Shown here: positions 44,248 to 53,567 of the stretch, in pieces
How the letters are laid out: the number at the start of each line of letters is the position of its first letter
Numbering within the stretch: position 1 is the first letter of the stretch
Source: Candidatus Saccharimonadales bacterium
Lineage (GTDB): Bacteria; Patescibacteriota; Saccharimonadia; Saccharimonadales; UBA4665
Length of the DNA: 64,000 bases
Assembly (NCBI GenBank): GCA_036388415.1
Contig: DASVRW010000002.1
Location: forward strand, 727,396 to 791,395
Direction of reading: 5' to 3'
Program-made: the position numbers and the translations under genes
The notes under the pieces: model-generated
Told to the model about the DNA's origin: nothing
Seen by the model: the letters and a program-made list of their open reading frames with translations, nothing else
Database searches by the model: none

Positions 44248-45009
44248 TCAATCGTCGCCGGTAACCGGGCGGCCGTTTTTGAAAGCCTCAACGGCGTTAT
44301 TCAGTACGGCGATTTGTCGTTTTGGATTGCTGGCGTAATTGAAGCGGTACGTCGTCTCATCTCCCTCTGTCGACAATCGGATCATTCCATAGTGAAACAG
44401 ATGCGTCATGACCCCGTCCTGGGTATAGCTGGCATCCTCGATATTAGCTAGACTCACCGTTTGTTCGCGCTTGGAAAATAAGCTGGTCTGAATCTGCTGA
44501 ATGACACTTTCGTTCGTCAAAAAGAATTTGTTGGCGTTATAAATGATTGTCGCAATGAACCCGAATATCAGCGCAAGTAGCGATATCAGTACGACCGGGA
44601 TCGCCAAGAGCTCTAGCGATGGCGCTGTTCCGCCTTCCAAGCTACTACTTGAAGCCGTGCTCGATAGTATTGCAGCCAGTGCGACAAGCGCCAGGATAAT
44701 GGCACCGACGGAGAACCAGATGCCGATCAGGCCAATTGGATGACGGTCGATTGCGCTAATGATAAACTCCCCTTCACTCAGGTTGAGATCAGGGTATTTT
44801 CGCTTTGACTCTTCGTGACGCTGTCTCGAGGCCGGACTCATTTCCGGCTTGAGCGGTTCATGTGGCCGTGACATGTAGACAATTTGCGGCTGTGTACCTT
44901 GGGCTGGCTGGTTGGGCTGGCTGTTGGACGAGTCAGTACTGTCCGGCGATTGCGGGCTCGGCTGCTGAGGTGTTTGTGGTGAAGCGGGCGGCTGGTCTTG
45001 TGGATTCAT
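44248..45009 (-). CDS. Membrane protein with bacterial PH (bPH2) domain
   Basis: A 253-residue protein. The first 65 residues are Pro/Gln/Ser-rich and disordered. Two membrane helices (about 95-118 and 133-160) precede a YdbS/YdbT-type PH domain (IYNANKFFLTNESVIQQIQTSLFSKREQTVSLANIEDASY), where the arrangement of a membrane hairpin followed by a PH beta-sheet is typical. Function unknown. TATAAT at 45017-45022 on the minus strand ends 7 nt before the ATG; leaderless. Confidence 0.8.
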   Translation of the reverse strand: MNPQDQPPASPQTPQQPSPQSPDSTDSSNSQPNQPAQGTQPQIVYMSRPHEPLKPEMSPASRQRHEESKRKYPDLNLSEGEFIISAIDRHPIGLIGIWFSVGAIILALVALAAILSSTASSSSLEGGTAPSLELLAIPVVLISLLALIFGFIATIIYNANKFFLTNESVIQQIQTSLFSKREQTVSLANIEDASYTQDGVMTHLFHYGMIRLSTEGDETTYRFNYASNPKRQIAVLNNAVEAFKNGRPVTGDD

Positions 45010-45067
45010 ACTTGCTATTATAGCTCAAAAATACCAAAGTAGACCATCCGTGTCGCCACTGTATCTA

Positions 45068-46096
45068 TTATCGCTGCGAGGTAATATGTTCGGCGCGGCC
45101 CAAATGTTTGTAGGCCTTGGGCGTTACTTTGCGGCCGCGGGGCGTGCGCTCCAGCAGGCCGATCTGCATGAGGTATGGTTCGATAAAATCCTCAATCGTT
45201 GAACGTTCTTCGGCAGTCAGCGCAGCAATCGTTTCCACACCGACTGGTCCGCCTTTGTAGTTATCAATGATGGCGAGCAGTAAGATCCGATCAGCCGGAT
45301 CAAGACCAAGGTCATCGACATCGAGCAGCGCCAGGGCTTGTTTGCTGATAACTGTATCAATGATGCCGTCACCGTTAACGTCAGCAAAGTCGCGCACCCG
45401 TTTGAGCAGCCGGTTGGCTATCCGCGGCGTCAGGCGCGACCTTTTGGCCAGCTCGTGGGCGGCCTCGTCATGAATTTTGACATTTAGTATATCTGCTGTC
45501 CGGCCGATGATCTGGCCGATCTGGTCATGATTATAAAATTCCAAACGGTGGATCATCCCGAAACGGTCGCGCAGCGGCGCAGCCAGTGCACCCGTCCGTG
45601 TGGTGGCACCGATCAGCGTAAACTTCGGCAAATCGAGCCGCAAGCTGCGCGCCGATGGACCTTTGCCGATCATGATGTCGAGCTTGAAATCCTCCATGGC
45701 ACTATACAGTACTTCTTCGACTGTGCGGTGCAACCGGTGGATCTCGTCAATAAACAAAATGTCACCGTCCTGTAGATTGGTCAACAGACTGGCGAGATCA
45801 CCTGCCCGTTCGATGGCCGGACCACTGGTAATACGGATTTGGGCGCCCATTTCATGAGCGATGACGCTGGCCATGGTCGTTTTGCCCAGTCCCGGCGGCC
45901 CGTATAGCAGCACATGGTCTAGCGGTTCACCGCGTTTCTGGGCGGCAGCAATTGCCAACTGCAAATTCTGTTTTAGTCTGTCCTGACCGATGTAATTTGC
46001 AAAATCCTGCGGGCGAAGTTTGTTCTCGAATTCCTGTTCGACAGGATCTGGCTCATCGTGATCAGCGGCAGTGCTGACGATTCTATTGATAGCCAT
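45068..46096 (-). CDS. ruvB: Holliday junction helicase motor RuvB
   Basis: A 342-residue AAA+ ATPase that drives branch migration with RuvA. Walker [10 protein letters not shown], Walker [10 protein letters not shown], sensor [12 protein letters not shown], and a C-terminal winged helix with [21 protein letters not shown]. The ATG shares one base with the ruvA stop (TAATG), so the two are coupled. Confidence 0.98.
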   Translation of the reverse strand: MAINRIVSTAADHDEPDPVEQEFENKLRPQDFANYIGQDRLKQNLQLAIAAAQKRGEPLDHVLLYGPPGLGKTTMASVIAHEMGAQIRITSGPAIERAGDLASLLTNLQDGDILFIDEIHRLHRTVEEVLYSAMEDFKLDIMIGKGPSARSLRLDLPKFTLIGATTRTGALAAPLRDRFGMIHRLEFYNHDQIGQIIGRTADILNVKIHDEAAHELAKRSRLTPRIANRLLKRVRDFADVNGDGIIDTVISKQALALLDVDDLGLDPADRILLLAIIDNYKGGPVGVETIAALTAEERSTIEDFIEPYLMQIGLLERTPRGRKVTPKAYKHLGRAEHITSQR

Positions 46097-46680
46097 TAGA
46101 AAGTACCTTTCAGGGCATGCTTGATCCTATCTTCTGTCGGCAGTGTGTCATCGATTGCACTGAGTGCCACCGCTGCGTCCTGCGGAGAATAACCGAGACT
46201 AACCAGTGCCTCGACGGCTTCGTCTTTCATGAGCAGTCCCTCGCCCTGCAATATGCCGGTCGTACTGAGATCGACGCCTTCCAGTCCTACTTTGTCCTTC
46301 AGTTCAACTACGATCTGCTCGGCGGCTCGTTTGCCAACTCCCTTCGCAGTCTGTAGCTGCTTAACGTCGCCGCCGGCTATCGCCACCCGGACAGCATTAG
46401 CGCTACCGATATCAAGTACTGCCATCGCTACCTTGGGTCCAACGTTTTTGACGCTCAGCAGTTGCTCGAACAACCGTTTATCGTCGAGAACTAGGAATCC
46501 AAACAGATCATGGCTATCTTCTTTAATATTTTCATAAATATATAATTTTGTCCGTTCGCCCGTGTGGACGCGGCCAAGATCGCTGAGTGTCAGCAAGACA
46601 CCATAGCCGACACCAGCCGCGTCAAGCACGGCCTGCGAACCAATTTTCTCTGTAATTACCCCCGTGAGTGTTGCAATCAT
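46096..46680 (-). CDS. ruvA: Holliday junction DNA-binding protein RuvA
   Basis: A 194-residue protein with the N-terminal OB domain ([20 protein letters not shown]), tandem helix-hairpin-helix motifs ([35 protein letters not shown]) and the C-terminal RuvB-contact domain ([20 protein letters not shown]). TATAAT at 46688-46693 on the minus strand ends 7 nt before the ATG, so ruvAB has its own leaderless promoter despite following ruvC by 46 nt. Confidence 0.97.
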   Translation of the reverse strand: MIATLTGVITEKIGSQAVLDAAGVGYGVLLTLSDLGRVHTGERTKLYIYENIKEDSHDLFGFLVLDDKRLFEQLLSVKNVGPKVAMAVLDIGSANAVRVAIAGGDVKQLQTAKGVGKRAAEQIVVELKDKVGLEGVDLSTTGILQGEGLLMKDEAVEALVSLGYSPQDAAVALSAIDDTLPTEDRIKHALKGTF

Positions 46681-46726
46681 TTATTCTATTATACCACTAG
46701 CAAAATGAACTGGGCTGTTGTCAAAA

Positions 46727-47203
46727 CTATATCCGCATTTGCATAGACTGCGTGATGGCGGCGGCCAGGGCGTCGGCTGCGTCGTCCGGACGGGGAATTT
46801 CTTTGAGTTTCAGTATAATCCGCACCATTTCCTGCATCTGCTTCTTGTCGGCGCTACCATACCCGGTTATAGCTTGTTTGATCTGCATCGGCGTGTATTC
46901 ATATATTTTCATGCCAGCTTGCATGGCCGTCAGCAGTACGACGCCGCGGGCCTGTGATACCGTCATGGCGGTCGTGACATTCCGGGCAAAAAACAGCTTT
47001 TCGACTGACATGATTGTCGGCTTGGTCTCACTAATAATTTGCGTTAGCTCGTCATAAATAGTCAATAGCCGGACAGCGTCATCTTCGTGGACTGGCGTTC
47101 GGATGACGCCGGCATCTACCAGTACCGGCTGTGTCCGGACAATATCAATGACGCCAAATCCCAAAATTCCCGTGCCGGGATCAATCCCCATGATCCGTGT
47201 CAT
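46727..47203 (-). CDS. ruvC: Holliday junction resolvase RuvC
   Basis: A 158-residue RNase H-fold nuclease. The first catalytic Asp is in GIDPGTGILGFGVI, the Glu in MSVEKLFFARN, and the final Asp pair in RPDDAADALAAAI. It is upstream of ruvA-ruvB, completing the resolvasome. TATACT at 47210-47215 (minus strand) ends 6 nt before the ATG and overlaps the -10 of the divergent gene. Confidence 0.97.
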   Translation of the reverse strand: MTRIMGIDPGTGILGFGVIDIVRTQPVLVDAGVIRTPVHEDDAVRLLTIYDELTQIISETKPTIMSVEKLFFARNVTTAMTVSQARGVVLLTAMQAGMKIYEYTPMQIKQAITGYGSADKKQMQEMVRIILKLKEIPRPDDAADALAAAITQSMQMRI

Positions 47204-47206
47204 ACA

Positions 47207-47217
47207 TATAGTATAGT
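47207..47217. promoter_or_regulatory. Overlapping divergent -10 boxes of ruvC and the PLD-like gene
   Basis: Only 21 bp separate the two start codons. On the plus strand TATAGT occurs at 47207-47212 and 47212-47217, the second 7 nt before the ATG at 47225. On the minus strand TATACT at 47210-47215 is 6 nt before the ruvC ATG. The polymerases would occupy the same bases, so expression should be mutually exclusive at any instant, and each -35 must lie inside the other gene. Confidence 0.65.
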
Positions 47218-47224
47218 ACTAGTT

Positions 47225-48307
47225 ATGATAGGCACCGAATCCCGCCACCCCAAATATGCCTTTTATACGACCCGCGAATACTGGTCTGAACTGCGTAACC
47301 GTCTAGATAAAACAATACGCGGTGACAACGTACTGCTCATGACGATGTCATTCGATCATACCGATAGTATGATCACTCAAATTCTCAAGTCGTTGCACCA
47401 GGCTCTAGCACGTGGCGTACGAGTACAGATCGGTATAGACGGCCATAGCTTCTTGACTGACCACGGACGAGCAGGACCGCTCTGGACACATGGCCGGCTG
47501 CGCTCACCCATGCGAAAAGTGTTTCGAGACAAGCTGTCTGCCATAGAAGCGCTGCGGACATACGACACGTGCACGGTTACAATACTCAACAAACCAAACC
47601 ACAGATTTAGCGTCCCGATCGTGGGACGCTCTCACATAAAAATCGCGCTGATCAACGATAATATTTTCATTGGTGGCTGCAATATGGACTACAGCGGTTC
47701 GATTGACCTGATGGTCGGCTTGCAGGATTCGAAAACTGCTAAATTTCTGTACGACATAATGTCCGGAATTATCCAGGCTGAGCGGACTGGATTCGCGATG
47801 CGTGGCGCCGATGTCCTTCGTCAAGTGGACGCTCAAACCCGTGTACTTATTGACGCTGGGGTAAAACGTCAATCGATTATATACGATCAGGCCATCAATT
47901 TGATTGATTCAGCCGAAAAATGGCTTACTATCACCTGTCAATTTTTGCCCAATAGCAAAACCGCTGAACATTTGGTGATGGCCAAGAAGCGCGGCGTCAT
48001 TGTCGATGTCATCTACGGACATCCGTGGCACCAAGGCATGATGGGCGGCTTGTTACAGCACGTCAGTAAGCTGCGCGAACGAATGCGCGTACCGGCAGAT
48101 TACTTTGGGCACCGGCTTAACCGGTCTGATCCCATGCTGCATGCAAAGCTCATCGCCTGCGACAAAGGCATGATGATTGGCAGCCATAATTACGTCCAGG
48201 CTGGGGTTACTTTCGGCACCGCCGAGATTGCGCTGCTTGTACAAAACGAAAAAACCGCCCTGCAATCACTGCGTAGCCTGGAGCGGTCTTTGAAAACATC
48301 TGCCTGA
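47225..48307 (+). CDS. Phospholipase D-like protein (cardiolipin synthase type)
   Basis: A 360-residue protein with two HKD motifs: SHIKIALINDNIFIGGCN (about residues 138-155) and LHAKLIACDKGMMIGSHN (about 305-322). These build one active site in phospholipase D, cardiolipin synthases and related phosphodiesterases. It has no N-terminal membrane helices, unlike classical Cls, so it could be a soluble cardiolipin-synthase-like enzyme or a nuclease. The frame opens at 47087 but the -10 boxes fix ATG 47225. Confidence 0.85.
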   Translation: MIGTESRHPKYAFYTTREYWSELRNRLDKTIRGDNVLLMTMSFDHTDSMITQILKSLHQALARGVRVQIGIDGHSFLTDHGRAGPLWTHGRLRSPMRKVFRDKLSAIEALRTYDTCTVTILNKPNHRFSVPIVGRSHIKIALINDNIFIGGCNMDYSGSIDLMVGLQDSKTAKFLYDIMSGIIQAERTGFAMRGADVLRQVDAQTRVLIDAGVKRQSIIYDQAINLIDSAEKWLTITCQFLPNSKTAEHLVMAKKRGVIVDVIYGHPWHQGMMGGLLQHVSKLRERMRVPADYFGHRLNRSDPMLHAKLIACDKGMMIGSHNYVQAGVTFGTAEIALLVQNEKTALQSLRSLERSLKTSA

Positions 48308-48316
48308 CATCACTGT

Positions 48317-49057
48317 CTAGGCCGGTAACAAATCTTCTGCTATATCGAAGTTGACGTAGGTATTGCTGACGTCGTCCAAACTTTCCAACGCGTCCATCAG
48401 GCGCATGATTTTGCCAGCGGTTGCAGCGTCCGTTACTTCAACGGAGGTATTAGGGACGTATGTCAGCTCAGCCTCGGTAATCTCAATACCGGCTGCCTTA
48501 AGGGCATCCCGGACTTTGGCAAGATCAGTTGCGGCGGTGTAGATAACCGATTCGGCCGATTCGGCGTCAGTGTCCTCTTGCATGTCTTCAGCACCGGCTT
48601 CAATCGCCTGCATGAGCAGCTCGTCGCCAGAGCCTTTGACGCGTATCATACCTTTGCGGTCAAACTGAAAGGCCACTGCACCCTTTTCGGCAATATTTCC
48701 GCCGTGTTTGCTAAAGGCCAGTCGAACTTCCGGATAGGTGCGGTTGAGGTTGTCGGTGGCACACTCAGCTAGAATGGCAACACCACCCGGGCCATATCCT
48801 TCGTACAAAACTTCTTGCAACTGGGCGGCGTTTTTGTCTTTGACACGGTCAATGGCCCGCTGGATGTTGGCGCTCGGCATATTGGCAGCTTTGGCTTTGT
48901 CAATCGCCAGACGAAGCGTGAAGTTAGTGTCCGGATCGGCACCACTGCGGGCTGCCATGGCAAGCGCATTGCCGAGCTTAGTAAAGACCGCTCCACGGGC
49001 TGCGTCTTTGGCGCCTTTTTCTCGTTTAATTGTTGACCACTTTGAATGTCCGGACAT
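48317..49057 (-). CDS. yebC: YebC/PmpR-family protein
   Basis: A 246-residue protein with MSGHSKWSTIKREKGAKDAARG at the start, the family hallmark, and three domains as in YebC (NMPSANIQRAIDRVKDK; YEGYGPGGVAILAECATDN; EITEAELTYVPN). The family was long listed as transcriptional regulators; more recent work links YebC to translation of proline-rich stretches. A Shine-Dalgarno AGAGGAAA precedes the ATG. It ends 9 nt from the convergent PLD-like gene. Confidence 0.96.
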   Translation of the reverse strand: MSGHSKWSTIKREKGAKDAARGAVFTKLGNALAMAARSGADPDTNFTLRLAIDKAKAANMPSANIQRAIDRVKDKNAAQLQEVLYEGYGPGGVAILAECATDNLNRTYPEVRLAFSKHGGNIAEKGAVAFQFDRKGMIRVKGSGDELLMQAIEAGAEDMQEDTDAESAESVIYTAATDLAKVRDALKAAGIEITEAELTYVPNTSVEVTDAATAGKIMRLMDALESLDDVSNTYVNFDIAEDLLPA

Positions 49058-49067
49058 GTCTTTTCCT

Positions 49068-50552
49068 CTATTTATACGTTGCCCTCAGCAGCGTATTTTC
49101 ATCTCGTAATGCTGTTATTATAGCAGGATTTCGCTTCAGCCGCGAGTGCAGCAGCCAGTTCATGGCGATGAGTATGACATACATAGCAACCATGCCGGTC
49201 AGCGTTATGTAGACATTTTCCTTAAAAACGTAGGGGATGCTGGCTAGAATATGCGCCGCATCGAGCATGTAGGTCAGCACCATCGTTGCCGGCCAGGCGA
49301 ACCAGCCGACAAATGGCGTAATCAACATACCAGCCAGCCCGGCAACAAGTGACAGCAGCATCGCTATCGGCACAAAGGCCGCGACTGCAACATTCGCAAC
49401 CAAGCTGATGGCTGACAATTGCCCGAATATATATAGCACGAGCGGCAAAGTCGCGACTTCGGCAGCCAAGCTCTCTAGGCCTATTCCTATTAGCACAGAA
49501 TTTTTGAAACGGCCTGTCAGGAAACGGTGATGCACCTGGGGCGATATGATCAGCACACCGTAAAACGCCAAAAAGGACAGATACCATCCAATGTCACACC
49601 ATGGATACAGCGGGCTGGCATAGCTGGTAATAGCGGCGGCAAGCAATATGAGTAATATTGGCTTAAATGTGCGGCCGTAGTACCAAGCCGCCAGGCTCAG
49701 CGCACTGACAATTGAGGCCCGCACGATTGATGCGCTGGCGCCAGTAATCAACAAAAACACCGCAATCAGCGTGATGGCAACTGCAAATGTTTGATACTTT
49801 GACCGATCACCCAGTAGCCGCATGCAGGCCCGCAGAATAATAGTCAGATTATAGCCTGAGACTGCAATGATGTGCACGAGGCCGACCGTCACAAGATCAT
49901 CATAGACAGATTCTGGTAATGTTGCCCGCTGGCCAATCAATATACCCATTGCGAATGACGCTGCCGGTTCGGGTAATGCTGACTGCATGCCGGCAGCAAA
50001 CTTCCGGCGAAAAGTATCAATTGGCGTCATATGCGACGAAACTTGCTGCAACGTCGCATAACTCATGTAGCCTTGCCGGGCACCCTTGTCGGCTGGACGC
50101 AGCTTGCCTTCGACGCGTACCGTGTCTCCGCGGAATATGACGTTCGTACCAAATCCGCTGACACCAATCCGGCCAACCAGCGGTTCGCCCTTGCCTTCGA
50201 CGCGGGCGTCGGTCAGATCGAATGATAGCTGCGATTGCCGGCCATAACCAGCGTCATCGACAGCCGTACCGATTAGCACAACTTTTTGATTATAGACGGT
50301 GTCATATTGAGCCAGTCTCTGCATGTATACCGTGCCACGCAGTCCGCCGACGCTGACACCGAGCAGCGCAACTGCCAGGAGTGCGGCTAAGCCCTGTCTG
50401 CGAACGCACGCCAGCAGCAGACACAGGCTAAGCACAATCAATGAATAATCAAAGCTCATGCCCCTCGCCAGCCCGATGCCGCCGAGCAGCGCTGCACAAA
50501 ACACTGCCGCTAGTGTCGTCCGCCTAAACCGGTGGCTGAGAAGCCGTTTCAT
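49068..50552 (-). CDS. comEC: ComEC/Rec2 DNA channel lacking the metallo-beta-lactamase domain
   Basis: A 494-residue membrane protein with the OB-like DUF4131 region (about 60-165, GTAVDDAGYGRQSQLSFDL) and the competence core (about 175-450), including GILIGQRATLPESVYDDLVTVGLVHIIAVSGYN, VRASIVSALSLAAWYYGR and YPWCDIGWYLSFLAFYGVL. About ten hydrophobic helices. The C-terminal nuclease-like metallo-beta-lactamase domain present in the 750-residue forms is absent and no remnant follows. TAGTAT at 50559-50564 ends 6 nt before the ATG. Probable route for single-stranded DNA uptake alongside the pilus genes. Confidence 0.93.
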   Translation of the reverse strand: MKRLLSHRFRRTTLAAVFCAALLGGIGLARGMSFDYSLIVLSLCLLLACVRRQGLAALLAVALLGVSVGGLRGTVYMQRLAQYDTVYNQKVVLIGTAVDDAGYGRQSQLSFDLTDARVEGKGEPLVGRIGVSGFGTNVIFRGDTVRVEGKLRPADKGARQGYMSYATLQQVSSHMTPIDTFRRKFAAGMQSALPEPAASFAMGILIGQRATLPESVYDDLVTVGLVHIIAVSGYNLTIILRACMRLLGDRSKYQTFAVAITLIAVFLLITGASASIVRASIVSALSLAAWYYGRTFKPILLILLAAAITSYASPLYPWCDIGWYLSFLAFYGVLIISPQVHHRFLTGRFKNSVLIGIGLESLAAEVATLPLVLYIFGQLSAISLVANVAVAAFVPIAMLLSLVAGLAGMLITPFVGWFAWPATMVLTYMLDAAHILASIPYVFKENVYITLTGMVAMYVILIAMNWLLHSRLKRNPAIITALRDENTLLRATYK

Positions 50553-50601
50553 TCCTAGATACTAGACAGCTAAACGAACGGAAGCAAGCATGAGCACGCT
50601 A

Positions 50602-50747
50602 CAATTGTAAATCTGAATTCTAAAACCTATCCATGAGCCTCGTCAACCTGTCCGCCCCTAAAATTTTCATTTAAGATGAAACAATTTTGGGGCCGCCCCG
50701 CAGGTTGCCACTCAAGGTAGAGATTTTAGAATTCAGATTTACAATTG
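50602..50747. repeat. 146-bp nested palindrome (MITE-like or large cruciform)
   Basis: Terminal arms of 24 bp at 50602-50625 and 50724-50747 are exact reverse complements. Inside, CAACCTG (50644-50650) pairs with CAGGTTG (50701-50707), and the centre forms a hairpin from GCCCC (50654-50658) to GGGGC (50689-50693) with AAAATT/AATTTT and further pairing broken by single bulges. The unit separates comEC from the minor-pilin operon. No transposase and no clear target duplication are visible. Confidence 0.7.
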
Positions 50748-50754
50748 CTTGCGG

Positions 50755-52185
50755 TTACAAACGGCGGTAGCGCGCAGCATGCCAGGACAAATCAATCGGC
50801 ACCGCATCGAACGGAAATGTCGTGTTCAACGATGGATCGAACGGGCTGCCAGAGTTCGTCGAAATGTAGATATTCTTGCCAGACATGCCGCCAAAGCTTG
50901 GATTGCTATTAAACTTTGCCTTGTCGAAACACAGTCCGTTGATGGCCAACATGTAAATGTTTGGTGCGCTGACGTTGCCGTTTAGGAACATCGATCCACC
51001 GAGCGGACAAATACTGGTCTTCGATGCGGGGTCGGCGCCGTATGTGACCAGGACGATAGGACCGCTGCCGCTGGCCGTGGCAATACCGTTGAAGAACGCT
51101 GTGCCTTCGATAAATATATAGCGCGGCGTCGAGGTAGGATTGTTGAAGGTTGGCGAGCAGTTACTGCTAGCACACAGATTGGCTCGAATATGGACATTAT
51201 CTGTGATGTTATACTGGCCGGTGCCAAGGTTCAAATCGCCGGATACGCCACATGACGTACTGACATTACTAGCTGAATCAGGATAATGCGTTTGCTTGGC
51301 ACGGCCAGCTGACGGTATCGTCCGCGGAAATGCCCCGGTCGTCCAGTCGGCGCAGCCAGATGAAGAATTTTGATACGAGCTGTCCATATACTGCGACCAC
51401 GGAATGTAGGTGGATTGAATCTTGCCGAGTGTTGTTTGATTGGTCAATACGTCAAAATTAGCGTTGCTGCTGTTGCCGGGCGGACTAATACAGTTATTGT
51501 AGGCCGTGATAATTTTGGTTTTGGTTTGGCCGGGCGTCGAAAACGAGGTTGGCTTGACGAGATTACCAGTGCCACCGATCGAGCAGTTGGACGCTCCGGT
51601 ATCCTTGCCGGCAACAGTGATTGTTTCTGCATGGAGGTTGGTCGTGTTTTTGTTCATCTTGAAATAGCCGTTTACGTACAAATCACGGGCGTATATGTCT
51701 TTGACGCTACTGGCCACTTCGATAATGTTCCGACTGAGCATTCCTGCCACTGCAACCGAGCTAGAAGTCCGCTGCGCAGTAATTTCAATTTTGCGCGTAT
51801 ATGCCGCCGCCGTGGCTGTTTTTGGCCGGTACACTTTGCCAACAGCCGTAATAATCCGTTCGTTCAATGTCGAGCCGGCCGTGACTGTCGTACTGTAGGT
51901 CGACCGGTACTTTGCGTTGTTTAGTATCGTGATCTCCGTTCCACCCGTACCGCTGTAACTTCCAGTAGAATCAGCATTCAGCTTTGCGATTGCCGAGTCA
52001 GCGCCGGATTCAGCTGCATACTGTGATTGCAGCAGATAGATTCTGCCTTTGGCGCGCGACAGATTTGCATTCGCCAGGACGATTAGGGCGAGAACGATTG
52101 TCGTTAGGAAGACAGCCACAATAAGCATTGAGATGATTATTGAGCCACCTTGTGAAGCACGCGGCAACCTGTATTGTTTATGCAT
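50755..52185 (-). CDS. PilX-like minor pilin / pilus-tip protein
   Basis: A 476-residue protein with a short basic leader (MHKQYRLPRASQG), then GSIIISMLIVAVFLTTIVLALIVL and QYAAESGADSAIAKLNAD, which resemble the PilX N-terminus. Glu at +5 is missing, as in PilX/GspK-like proteins. The large C-terminal domain contains short Cys pairs (SNCSIGG, NNCISPPG, CADWTTG) and glycine-rich turns, possibly an adhesin. The ATG overlaps the stop of the preceding gene, so the three genes form one operon. Confidence 0.72.
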   Translation of the reverse strand: MHKQYRLPRASQGGSIIISMLIVAVFLTTIVLALIVLANANLSRAKGRIYLLQSQYAAESGADSAIAKLNADSTGSYSGTGGTEITILNNAKYRSTYSTTVTAGSTLNERIITAVGKVYRPKTATAAAYTRKIEITAQRTSSSVAVAGMLSRNIIEVASSVKDIYARDLYVNGYFKMNKNTTNLHAETITVAGKDTGASNCSIGGTGNLVKPTSFSTPGQTKTKIITAYNNCISPPGNSSNANFDVLTNQTTLGKIQSTYIPWSQYMDSSYQNSSSGCADWTTGAFPRTIPSAGRAKQTHYPDSASNVSTSCGVSGDLNLGTGQYNITDNVHIRANLCASSNCSPTFNNPTSTPRYIFIEGTAFFNGIATASGSGPIVLVTYGADPASKTSICPLGGSMFLNGNVSAPNIYMLAINGLCFDKAKFNSNPSFGGMSGKNIYISTNSGSPFDPSLNTTFPFDAVPIDLSWHAARYRRL

Positions 52186-52984
52186 TGCGAAGTGCCACCC
52201 GAATAATCGTGCTGTTCTGCGTCGCATTGGTTTGCTGCAAAAACGGCTTTTTAGTTAAATTGATATTAAACTCTACGACTTCGACCGCCGTAAAATCCGG
52301 TCCGATATAATTCCCTGTTGTGCTGTCGACAATTGATGTGTAATTGATAAGGTTACCAGCGCGGGAAAAATAGCGCATATCAATAGAGGCCAGATCAGTC
52401 GCAATCGTTTTGTCAGCCGGACAACTAGCAGTCGCCGAGCTCGGCGGACAGCTTGTTTTGACTCTGTTGCCGACGGCGTTCGGATTCGCCAGGGTTCGCT
52501 GCATCAGTGACTTAGTTGATCCATCCAAATAATAGATAAACTCATCTTCGTACGGCTGCGTACCGTTCATAATAAAAGCTTTTGATGCGTCCAGGCTCGG
52601 CCGGCGATAGTATACCAACGGCGTCTTTACCCCGTTGCCGCCAATAGGCTTATTACCGGGGATAGCATGTATCGGTTGCCAAAATAGGCCAGAACTAATC
52701 GTACTGTCGGCTAGGCCCGGATTGTTGTCGGGGATACTATTTTGCGAAACGAGACCAGTTGACGTGGCAATGTTTTCGCGTATAAAGTCGCCAGCGTTAA
52801 GCCGTGTCGAGAGAGTGGTAAGATCTGCTTCGAGCAACGCGCTATACCGCCAGTAACCAATCATAAAGTTACTGATAATACCGGTAAATATCAGCGTCAT
52901 GACCATAACAACAATTAATTCAACCATTGTGACGCCCCGTTGGTCCAGCCGCCTCAGCCAGTTGACACAAATCAGCAGTCTCAT
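52178..52984 (-). CDS. PilW-like minor pilin
   Basis: A 268-residue prepilin. The leader ends in LDQRG, followed by VTMVELIVVMVMTLIFTGIISNFMIGYW with Glu at +5. The C-terminal half (DLASIDMRYFSRAGNLINYTSIV, FTAVEVVEFNINLTKK) resembles PilW/ComGF-type minor pilins. It overlaps the gene on either side by a few bases (ATGA at 52981-52984, ATGCATAA at 52178-52185). Likely part of the initiating tip complex. Confidence 0.78.
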   Translation of the reverse strand: MRLLICVNWLRRLDQRGVTMVELIVVMVMTLIFTGIISNFMIGYWRYSALLEADLTTLSTRLNAGDFIRENIATSTGLVSQNSIPDNNPGLADSTISSGLFWQPIHAIPGNKPIGGNGVKTPLVYYRRPSLDASKAFIMNGTQPYEDEFIYYLDGSTKSLMQRTLANPNAVGNRVKTSCPPSSATASCPADKTIATDLASIDMRYFSRAGNLINYTSIVDSTTGNYIGPDFTAVEVVEFNINLTKKPFLQQTNATQNSTIIRVALRNA

Positions 52985-53433
52985 TGCTGCCCTATCCCAT
53001 TTCGAGTAATCAACATGCGTAGTTCAAGCGGCGAAGCCGTACTGTGCTGATAGCCAACCGTTATGTTTATGACCTTTGAGTCGGGCACATCACGCAGCGG
53101 GTCGGATGCTGCCAATGTAGGCGTCGATGTCACAGTCAGATTTGGCGAATAGCTGATGATGCGACTGCCGCCACCTTCTGCCTTAAAAGTGTTGTTCGGA
53201 TAGCAGTTGGTTGCACTGCTCACCGAGTCGTACTCTAGCGCTCGATCAATCTCCGGACAGGCGCTCAGCACCGCATACATCTCGTTTAATTCCTTAGCAA
53301 TTGTGTACGATTTGCGCACTGCGTCATAACCGCTGACAAGACCTGCGACAATAATCGGAAAGATAGCCAGCGCCAATATAAATTCTACAATACCGAACCC
53401 GGATTGATCTGACAGTTTCGCGAAGCGCTTCAT
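52981..53433 (-). CDS. PilV-like minor pilin
   Basis: A 150-residue prepilin: leader MKRFAKLSDQSG, then FGIVEFILALAIFPIIVAGLVSGYDA with Glu at +5, a helical region with one Cys (AVLSACPEID), a second Cys in TNCYPN, and a beta-rich end. It is the first gene of the minor-pilin operon. TATAAT at 53442-53447 on the minus strand ends 8 nt before the ATG at 53433; a GTG two codons upstream is in frame. Confidence 0.78.
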   Translation of the reverse strand: MKRFAKLSDQSGFGIVEFILALAIFPIIVAGLVSGYDAVRKSYTIAKELNEMYAVLSACPEIDRALEYDSVSSATNCYPNNTFKAEGGGSRIISYSPNLTVTSTPTLAASDPLRDVPDSKVINITVGYQHSTASPLELRMLITRNGIGQQ

Positions 53434-53567
53434 CTCCACACATTATAAGACATAAGTACTTTGGTAGCACGCTATTACACACGATCCGGCTTCATAGATT
53501 GACTTTTGCCCCAAAATACGGATAATGTAAGGAGTTATTTGCGCTAATAAGCGCTAATTCCACATAA

